Source: Prevotellaceae bacterium
GTDB taxonomy: Bacteria > Bacteroidota > Bacteroidia > Bacteroidales > Bacteroidaceae
DNA: 5,815 nucleotides
Direction: 5' to 3'
Assembly (NCBI GenBank): GCA_021204715.1
Contig: JAJPYW010000122.1
Coordinates: forward strand, 1 to 5,815
Under the pieces are notes generated by a model. It had not been told where the DNA came from and did not search any database. It was given only the letters and a program-made list of their open reading frames with translations. The position numbers and the translations under genes are program-made. Each line of letters begins with the position of its first letter. Position 1 is the first letter of the stretch. This document shows positions 1 to 4,757 of this stretch, piece after piece.

Positions 1-85
1 GCAATACCTCTTTAACGGCTTGAAGGTATTCGGACTCGCCGGGATGTTTGGCCTCCAATGAGGAGATAATTCGTTCGATATTCAT
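1..85 (-). CDS. gdhA: NADP-type glutamate dehydrogenase, N-terminal 28 codons (runs off window)
   Basis: The minus strand opens with ATG at 85 and stays open to the window edge, giving 28 complete codons that begin MNIERIISSLEAKHPGESEY. This matches my recollection of the N-terminus of Bacteroidota hexameric glutamate dehydrogenases of about 445 residues. The 'KHPGESEYLQAV' stretch is the recognisable part. The family interconverts glutamate and 2-oxoglutarate plus ammonia in the cytoplasm. None of the catalytic or nucleotide-binding residues are in the window, so the call rests on the N-terminus alone. There is no signal peptide. The start is preceded by an AT-rich leader without a clear Shine-Dalgarno sequence, as is usual in Bacteroidota. 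A promoter match lies about 85-115 bases upstream. The gene appears transcriptionally separate from the glycoside hydrolase before it. Another glutamate dehydrogenase paralogue (gdhB type) is possible. Confidence 0.7.
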   Translation of the reverse strand, partial: MNIERIISSLEAKHPGESEYLQAVKEVL

Positions 86-170
86 AATAGTATATGTATA
101 AAGATTACCTTACTTGTCAGCAGACGCTCTTTATCGGCCCCGAGTAATCAAAGTGTCACTTAGACCACTG

Positions 171-202
171 CAAATATGCGGAAACTTTTGCTTACGAGCA
201 AA
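171..202 (-). promoter_or_regulatory. Bacteroides-type promoter for the glutamate dehydrogenase gene
   Basis: On the minus strand, TTTG (202-199) is followed by a 20-base spacer and CATATTTG (178-171). The Bacteroides sigma consensus is TTTG, 19-21 bases, TAnnTTTG, so only one position of the -7 box differs. Transcription would begin near 164, giving a leader of about 80 bases before the ATG at 85. The -33 box lies inside the right arm of the hairpin at 179-210. This is a consensus match only. Confidence 0.5.
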
Positions 203-210
203 AGTTTCCG
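179..210 (-). terminator. 14-bp perfect hairpin after the glycoside hydrolase gene
   Basis: The arms 179-192 (CGGAAACTTTTGCT) and 197-210 are exact inverse complements around a 4-base loop (TACG on the plus strand, CGTA on the minus). The hairpin begins 45 bases after the stop codon of the minus-strand glycoside hydrolase, where a terminator is expected. It lacks a true T-tract: the minus strand continues CATATTTGC. It is therefore a weaker candidate than the hairpin at 3741-3781. Its stability is clear from the sequence; its termination activity is inferred. Confidence 0.6.
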
Positions 211-254
211 CCTGTAAATTGCTTAAATAATAATAAAATGACAAACTTCCCTTA

Positions 255-3200
255 CTACTCCTTGGAGTAGCCGCCATCTTCTTCCATTACAATGAGCCAT
301 CCTTTGCCTTGCGGCACGGTAATCGTCTCGCCGGGCTTCCATGAGCGCTCCGTTTGGAAGTCGTCGACGGCGGGCGCGCGCAAGGTCACTTTATCGGGAT
401 CAAGCCCCAACCGCTCCCAGTCTACAGAGAGTGTCACCGGGGCGTCGGCATCCTCCCAAGTGGCTAACGACAACAACACTTTCTTCCCGTCGGCATGGCG
501 GTATATCGTGGCAAGCGTCTTGTCGCTGCCCGTCTTTACCGGGTTGTCCGTTACCCAATAACCCATCATCTCGCTGCGGTTCATGCCGAAGTCGTCCCAT
601 AGCTTCCACAAGGGGCGGTTGTCCACGCCCCAACCGCTGCGGCCGGTCATGCCGTAGAGCATGCCGCGCCATTTGTTGCCCCCTTCCCAAAGCATCTCGC
701 CCATCAAGCCGTAGGGTATGCCCGACACTTCCACCAACCAGTAGTCGGGCGGCAGGTTGTAGTCGAAATACTCGCCGAACCACAAGCGGTCCAAGTAAGG
801 AAAGTGTTCCAAGTACAGGTTGGCGCTGTTGGCGAAGCCGTCGTTCTTGTTGAACTGGTTGGCCGAGTGCAGGTCGATGAGCGCGTCGGGGTTGTTGCCG
901 TTCAATATCTTGCGCACCCGTTTGATAGCGGTGCGGTCGAAGGCCAAGTCGTCTATATAAAGGCCGTCTATACCCACGTGCTTCATCAACCAGTCAAGCC
1001 CCTCCATGTAGTAGTTGTGCCAGCGCGACACGCCGGTGGTCACCAAAGCGGCGTCCTGCAGCTCGGGCACGAACCAGCCGCCCAAGTAGTCTTGGTCCAA
1101 GTGCTCTTGCAGCCAAGAGAAGCCTCCGCCCGGCCCCTTGGAGAAGATTTCACCGCCCAAGCTGCGCAAGGCAAAGAGCTCGGCGCAACTGTTGGAGAGC
1201 TCGCGCACGGTGTTGTATATCTTCACCTTCATGCCCCTTGCATGCGCCGCGTCCACGTATGACTTCATCTCCATGGGGCGCAAGAAAGGATAGTTTATGA
1301 AGGGGTTCACGCGCGTGGCGTGGTGCACGTTGATGACGTTGGCGCCGAAATCGGCGATGTCGTCCACGAAAGCGTATTTGTGGTAATAACGGTTTCGCCA
1401 ATGCTTGTCTGTGTCGATGGTGCGGAAGGGCGTGACGAGCACGTTGAAATAGTAGTAAAGCCGCTCTCCCTTCTTCACTTCGCGCCGGCCCGAATAGGCG
1501 TCGATCAAGGTGCCTTGTGCTTCCTGCTCCAAGCGGATGCCGCCGTTACCGCCGTTGCACCAAGAGGCCGGCATGCGCAAGGGTTGCTGCTGATAGAAGT
1601 TCGTGTTGAGCGGACGCTCGTAGCGGTTGTCGTAGAAGCGCAGCTGCAAGCCGGCGTTCACGTCGCCCGTCCATATAGCGTCTTGATTCTTCTCCACGGC
1701 CCATTTCCAGTCGATTGCCGAAGGGCAACAGCCGCCTTTCTCTCCCAAGCCCATCATGTATTTGGCCACGCCGGGAGCAAGCCGCGTATGAAGGGCGATG
1801 TCCTCCACCGAAGCGTCCTCAAGAGCTGTCAACATCACTTGGCAGGTGAGGTTCCCGTCCGCCTCCAATTCCCCTTCAAGCTGCATCAAGAAGCGGTCGT
1901 TCCGGTTGGTCGCTTTCCAAGCCACGGCACCCCGTTTCCGCTTGGTAAAGGCAAAGTCCAAGTTCTCCCAGTCGCCGCCGTCGGCAGTGAACTCCATGGG
2001 AGCGGCGAGCAAAGCGCGTCCCTTGGTGCCAATGGAAGTCATTGTCTCCTCGAAGTAAGAAGTAATGGCGGCAGGCAGTCCACCCGGGGCCAGCGTGATG
2101 TCGCGCCCCAATATGGAAAGCCTCTGTCCGTCTAACTCGACGGGCGTGTAAGGCGTTACCGGCTCGTCGTCGAAGCCGATGGTGGAATCAAGCCAACGCA
2201 AGCGCGACTGGCGCCACGGCTCGTTGTCACCGTGGTCGGCTATGACGTTCCCTGATACGGTCAAGGCAACGTCCACTGTTTGGGAAGCGGCGTTCCCGGC
2301 CGATACCGTGACGGTGCCTTCGTAGGTTCCCGCCGCTGTCCCCTCGTCCACCCGGACGCCTATCCAGAGCGCCTGCACCCGGTCTTTGGGCACCGAACAA
2401 TCCTTGCGGAACACCGTGCCCGTTACATCCGTACCGCCCGTGTTGAAGCAGGTCATGGCCGATGAGGGTATCCTCGCGCCCGTCTCCTTGTTGACCAAGT
2501 CGGAGAAACGCACTTGCAGGTGCTCCACTTCGGCGCGCGCGGCCCACACGCCCAACTGATAGGTATAATACTCCCCTTTGTCGGCCGTGCCTTCAAAAGC
2601 GGGCGCCGTCTGCGCGGTCCAGCGGTATGGAATGTCCATGGTCATGCGGATGGGGTACCGGCGGTCTTCGGTAAAGAGCAGGAAGGCATCCTTGGGACGC
2701 GCCTTCAAGAGTGCCTCCTTCTCGGCTTCGGTGGCGATGATTTCCATGGGATAGAAGCTGTTGAAGGCATCGATAGCTTGGTATTGCACCACCCTTGCGG
2801 CAGGCAGCGACGAGGGCGCCTTCTTGCCGTTCAATCCGTTCTTCTTCAACCATGCGTCGTCGGCGGTCGTTTCAAAAGGCGGATACGTCACCGTGGGGTA
2901 GTTCTCGCTGCCCGAAGAGACGTTTTGCAGGTAATAGATGTAATACTCGCCCGGCACGGTCGCCGGCTGGAAGGCAATCTCGCCCCGCTCGCGGGTGATG
3001 CCGAAGCGCGTTACGTTCGCTATGCGGTTGCCCGTGGCCGCATCCACCACAATGATGTTCTTCGCCAAAGGGTTGGTATCCCTGCGGCGCCACCGGGGCG
3101 TGGCAAGTACCGCGTCGGCCCGCTTGTCCACCGCCACGACAACACGGTGGTTGCCCAACGAAGCGGCGTCCCAGCTGCCCGTTCCATACAACGAGGGTTC

Positions 3201-3272
3201 GGGTGTCTGCTGTGCGTATGCCCCCACGGTCAGCGTCAGCATAGCTGTCAAAGCGGTCAAAAGTCTCTTCAT
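255..3272 (-). CDS. Exported multi-domain glycoside hydrolase, DUF6067/GH123_N-like
   Basis: The predicted product has 1005 residues starting at MKRLLTAL. An in-frame ATG nine bases upstream (3281) would add MTC, but MKRLL begins a textbook signal peptide: basic start, hydrophobic core, and AYA before QQ for signal peptidase I at about residue 20. No lipobox cysteine is seen. Residues 21-345 look beta-rich, with an Ig-like stretch around 315-345. A 'WRQSRLRWLDSTIG' motif follows at about 353-366, which I associate with DUF6067-type glycosidases. The middle part (about 370-620) is another beta-rich region. From about 640 to 900 there is a TIM-barrel-like region with 'VINVHHATR', 'GMKVKIYNTV', 'IDGLYIDDLAFD' (acidic residues 769, 774, 775), 'FGEYFDY' (E834, D837) and 'GLMGEMLWEGG' (E859). 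These acidic residues are catalytic candidates, but I cannot assign nucleophile and acid. A short beta-rich tail closes the protein. The product is probably periplasmic or surface-exposed. The substrate is unknown. The gene ends with TAG followed at once by TAA. No SusC/SusD pair is visible. Confidence 0.75.
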   Translation of the reverse strand: MKRLLTALTAMLTLTVGAYAQQTPEPSLYGTGSWDAASLGNHRVVVAVDKRADAVLATPRWRRRDTNPLAKNIIVVDAATGNRIANVTRFGITRERGEIAFQPATVPGEYYIYYLQNVSSGSENYPTVTYPPFETTADDAWLKKNGLNGKKAPSSLPAARVVQYQAIDAFNSFYPMEIIATEAEKEALLKARPKDAFLLFTEDRRYPIRMTMDIPYRWTAQTAPAFEGTADKGEYYTYQLGVWAARAEVEHLQVRFSDLVNKETGARIPSSAMTCFNTGGTDVTGTVFRKDCSVPKDRVQALWIGVRVDEGTAAGTYEGTVTVSAGNAASQTVDVALTVSGNVIADHGDNEPWRQSRLRWLDSTIGFDDEPVTPYTPVELDGQRLSILGRDITLAPGGLPAAITSYFEETMTSIGTKGRALLAAPMEFTADGGDWENLDFAFTKRKRGAVAWKATNRNDRFLMQLEGELEADGNLTCQVMLTALEDASVEDIALHTRLAPGVAKYMMGLGEKGGCCPSAIDWKWAVEKNQDAIWTGDVNAGLQLRFYDNRYERPLNTNFYQQQPLRMPASWCNGGNGGIRLEQEAQGTLIDAYSGRREVKKGERLYYYFNVLVTPFRTIDTDKHWRNRYYHKYAFVDDIADFGANVINVHHATRVNPFINYPFLRPMEMKSYVDAAHARGMKVKIYNTVRELSNSCAELFALRSLGGEIFSKGPGGGFSWLQEHLDQDYLGGWFVPELQDAALVTTGVSRWHNYYMEGLDWLMKHVGIDGLYIDDLAFDRTAIKRVRKILNGNNPDALIDLHSANQFNKNDGFANSANLYLEHFPYLDRLWFGEYFDYNLPPDYWLVEVSGIPYGLMGEMLWEGGNKWRGMLYGMTGRSGWGVDNRPLWKLWDDFGMNRSEMMGYWVTDNPVKTGSDKTLATIYRHADGKKVLLSLATWEDADAPVTLSVDWERLGLDPDKVTLRAPAVDDFQTERSWKPGETITVPQGKGWLIVMEEDGGYSKE

Positions 3273-3281
3273 ACAAGTCAT

Positions 3282-3514
3282 AATAAGTATATAATAAATA
3301 AGGTGTATATACGGCTACAATGCGATGTGATTACACCGCTTCCAAAGATAGGGATAATTTGGAAAGCCACATAGCGGGAAAGGCAAATATATTTTGCGGC
3401 CGTCCTTCGGCTTTTGCATGCAAGGAACAAATAGCGGCAGGAGGTTTCTGCCGATGCGTTCCTTGCGGAGCGACATCAACCAAGGGGGTTTCTGATGAAC
3501 GCATAGATGAGGTT
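3282..3514. other. Leader-side part of the 577-base gap, no gene seen
   Basis: Open frames cross this stretch on both strands, but their translations show no recognisable family, have odd composition and lack a credible start, so no gene is called. Visible structure: a perfect 10-bp palindrome TTGCATGCAA (3414-3423); a nested inverted repeat (outer arms 3420-3428 and 3458-3466, GCAAGGAAC/GTTCCTTGC; inner arms 3435-3440 and 3448-3453, CGGCAG/CTGCCG); and a competing inverted repeat (3454-3461 with 3497-3504, ATGCGTTC/GAACGCAT). The two candidate -7 boxes described separately also lie here. It probably holds regulatory DNA for the glycoside hydrolase gene. Confidence 0.5.
3343..3391 (-). promoter_or_regulatory. 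Two candidate -7 boxes for the glycoside hydrolase gene
   Basis: Two perfect TAnnTTTG matches lie on the minus strand upstream of the ATG at 3272: TATCTTTG (3350-3343) and TATATTTG (3391-3384). The nearer one would give a leader of roughly 65 bases. Neither has a TTTG -33 box at 19-21 bases upstream, so if either works it may need an activator or an alternative sigma factor. That fits inducible glycan genes but is inferred. An 8-base motif with four fixed T/G positions can occur by chance in an AT-rich gap. Confidence 0.3.
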
Positions 3515-3542
3515 GTATCGAAGCGCTTGCATAGGTGCTATC

Positions 3543-3611
3543 GAAGCGGTTCGATAGACTGCATGGAAGCGGTTCGATAGACTGCATGGAAGCGGTTCGA
3601 TAGACTGCATG
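3543..3611. repeat. Three exact tandem copies of a 23-bp unit
   Basis: Units at 3543-3565, 3566-3588 and 3589-3611 are identical; each begins GAAGCGGTTCGATAGACTGC and ends ATG. They are sites 2-4 of the palindrome array in a different phase. Perfect identity points to recent duplication, and the copy number is likely to vary between strains. A diverged unit in the same register precedes them (3520-3542). Confidence 0.95.
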
Positions 3612-3630
3612 GAATGTATTCGTTATATTC

Positions 3631-3699
3631 TATAAACTCGAGTTTATAACACCTATAAATTCGAGTTTGTAACCCCTATAAACTCGAGTTTGTAGAAGT
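3631..3699. repeat. Three near-identical tandem units with AAACTCGAGTTT palindromes
   Basis: Units at 3631-3653, 3654-3676 and 3677-3699 each begin TATAAA(C/T)TCGAGTTT and differ at a few positions, mostly near their 3' ends. The first contains a perfect 18-bp palindrome, TATAAACTCGAGTTTATA (3631-3648). They keep the 23-bp register of the exact repeats to their left but have a different core, so this is a second site type within the array. Confidence 0.9.
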
Positions 3700-3740
3700 A
3701 AAGAATCGATTCCGTAAAATGGAAGGAAACGGTTGCATAT

Positions 3741-3781
3741 AAAAAAGGAAGCGCTTCCGTAAGGTGTACGGAAGCGCTTCC
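3741..3781 (-). terminator. Strong intrinsic terminator of the beta-galactosidase/esterase operon
   Basis: GGAAGCGCTTCCGTA (3747-3761) and TACGGAAGCGCTTCC (3767-3781) are perfect inverse complements, giving a 15-bp stem with a 5-base loop. On the minus strand the stem is followed directly by TTTTTT (3746-3741), the classic rho-independent layout. It starts 77 bases after the esterase stop codon at 3859. Each arm also contains a 12-bp self-palindrome, GGAAGCGCTTCC, and the two arms are the last two units of the palindrome array. Confidence 0.85.
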
Positions 3782-3858
3782 AAGTTATGAATGAAAGCCG
3801 TCGAGATGATAGCTCGAAGCTGTCTTGCAGGTGGGCGTTTGCGTTGCCGGGTTACACG

Positions 3859-4737
3859 CTATTCCACGCTTGCTTTTATCTTTTCCAACCATTTGCCGAG
3901 CTCATCCTGCCACTGGGGCTTGTAGTTGAAGCTGTCGCGGAAGCCCCAACCGTGTCCGCCTTGGTCCCAGATGTGCATCGAGGCGGGCACGCCGTGGGCA
4001 AGCAATGCCAAGTAGTAGCTGACGCTGTTCACCACGGGCACGGCGTTGTCGTCCGTGCAGTGCATGATGAAGGCCGGCGGCGTCTGTTCGGTCACTTGCA
4101 AGTCGTTGGAATAAAGCGCAAGCAGCTCGTCCGACGGATTCTCGCCCAAGAGGTTCCTCACGGAGCCTTTGTGCGACTTGGCAATGTCGGTCAATATGAC
4201 CGGATAGAAGAGTATCTGGAAGTCTACACGTGTCTCGTCCGTGAAGTGGGTGGCCGCGGTGGAAGCCAAGTGGCCGCCTGCCGAACTGCCCATGATGCCC
4301 AACTTCTTGATGCCCCACTCGCCGGCATGCGCCCTCATGATGCGTATGGCTTGGTGGGCGTCGCTCAAGGGAACGTCGTTGTGACCGTTCGGCATGCGGT
4401 ATTGCAGCACGGCATAGACAATGCCTTGGGCGTTGTACCAGCCGGCCATGTCGTGTCCTTCATTCTCCATGGAGAGGTGGTCGTAGCCTCCGCCGGGGCA
4501 GGCGATGACGGCGAGTCCGCAAGGTGTCTCTGGCACGTAAACACTCAGCGTGGGCTCGGCTATGTAGGTGATGTGGCGCGCCGCCGCCTCCTCTTGGGTA
4601 AGGCCGTTGCTGTTGGGCGCGCCGTCGGGCCATAACTTAAACTCCACGGGGTTCTGTGCGTTGGCGCTGACAAGGCCGAAGGCCAACAGCGGGCAGACGC
4701 ACCATTTCTTGAATTGGGTTATCAAATGTTTGTTCAT
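3859..4737 (-). CDS. Secreted alpha/beta-hydrolase esterase (acetyl xylan/feruloyl esterase-like)
   Basis: The product has 292 residues from the ATG at 4737. An in-frame TTG at 4761 overlaps the stop of the upstream gene, but the ATG start gives a normal signal peptide (basic start, hydrophobic core at about 13-23, ANA before Q28) and is preferred. The body is a complete alpha/beta-hydrolase of the BD-FAE / acetyl xylan esterase-like group. It has an oxyanion-hole motif PGGGY (81-85), a nucleophile elbow G-S-S-A-G with Ser152, a likely catalytic Asp230 in 'HCTDDNAVP', and His262 in 'GGHGWG'. All three triad members are present, and the length is normal for the family. Such enzymes remove acetyl or feruloyl groups from plant polysaccharides in the periplasm or outside the cell; the exact ester is not readable from sequence. 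The gene lies 20 bases after the GH2 gene on the same strand, so the two are probably cotranscribed and share the terminator at 3741-3781. Confidence 0.85.
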   Translation of the reverse strand: MNKHLITQFKKWCVCPLLAFGLVSANAQNPVEFKLWPDGAPNSNGLTQEEAAARHITYIAEPTLSVYVPETPCGLAVIACPGGGYDHLSMENEGHDMAGWYNAQGIVYAVLQYRMPNGHNDVPLSDAHQAIRIMRAHAGEWGIKKLGIMGSSAGGHLASTAATHFTDETRVDFQILFYPVILTDIAKSHKGSVRNLLGENPSDELLALYSNDLQVTEQTPPAFIMHCTDDNAVPVVNSVSYYLALLAHGVPASMHIWDQGGHGWGFRDSFNYKPQWQDELGKWLEKIKASVE

Positions 4738-4757
4738 ACCGGTTGATTTTTGGTTGT

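Larger units (their letters stand above)
3515..3785. repeat. Tandem array of twelve palindromic operator-like sites, 22-23 bp period
   Basis: Twelve imperfect 20-bp palindromes follow one another with about 3 bp between them. Centres lie at 3524.5, 3547.5, 3570.5, 3593.5, 3616.5, 3639.5, 3662.5, 3685.5, 3707.5, 3730.5, 3752.5 and 3775.5, so every step is 22 or 23 bp. Five to nine of ten base pairs in each obey dyad symmetry, against about 2.5 expected by chance. The cores are GAAGCGCTTG, GAAGCGGTTC (three times), GAATGTATTC, AAACTCGAGTTT (twice), AAATTCGAGTTT, GAATCGATTC, GAAACGGTTG and GAAGCGCTTC (twice). A at -8, A at -4 and T at +4 are in all twelve; central CG and TA at +8/+9 are in eleven. 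An A/T-flanked palindrome with central CG is typical of LacI-family operators, so a binding array is the leading guess. No regulator gene is in the window. A weak thirteenth unit centred near 3797.5 is possible but not counted. Confidence 0.85.

Noticed and set aside
1320..2135. Plus-strand open frame (271 codons), with a similar one at 2514-3374
   Set aside because: Both lie antisense to the large glycoside hydrolase, with low-complexity V/H/G-rich translations typical of the reverse strand of a GC-rich gene.
3491..3510. A further array unit to the left of 3515
   Set aside because: No centre near 3500-3502 gives dyad symmetry or the conserved A/T positions; the array appears to start at 3515.
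3320..3580. Plus-strand open frame of 86 codons in the same gap
   Set aside because: It ends inside the repeat array, has no recognisable motif and its translation looks like non-coding DNA.
3315..3587. Minus-strand open frame of 90 codons before the glycoside hydrolase gene
   Set aside because: Its translation has no recognisable motif, and it runs through the exact tandem repeats and both inverted repeats. It is best explained as chance.
3741..3781. Ends of an insertion sequence or miniature transposon
   Set aside because: No transposase, no flanking target duplication and no matching second inverted repeat further away; hairpin plus T6 after a gene is explained by termination.
3515..3785. 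CRISPR array
   Set aside because: There are no constant repeats separated by unique 30-40 base spacers: the period is 22-23 bp, gaps are only about 3 bp and the units themselves vary. No cas genes are in the window.
3788..3830. Further array units to the right, centred near 3797.5 and 3820.5
   Set aside because: The first keeps A(-8), A(-4), T(+4) and GAA but only 3 of 10 dyad pairs and has GC instead of CG; the second has almost no symmetry. Not counted.
3787..4635. Long plus-strand open frame (282 codons)
   Set aside because: It lies antisense to the esterase, whose full catalytic triad and signal peptide are intact; long antisense frames are common in GC-rich genes.
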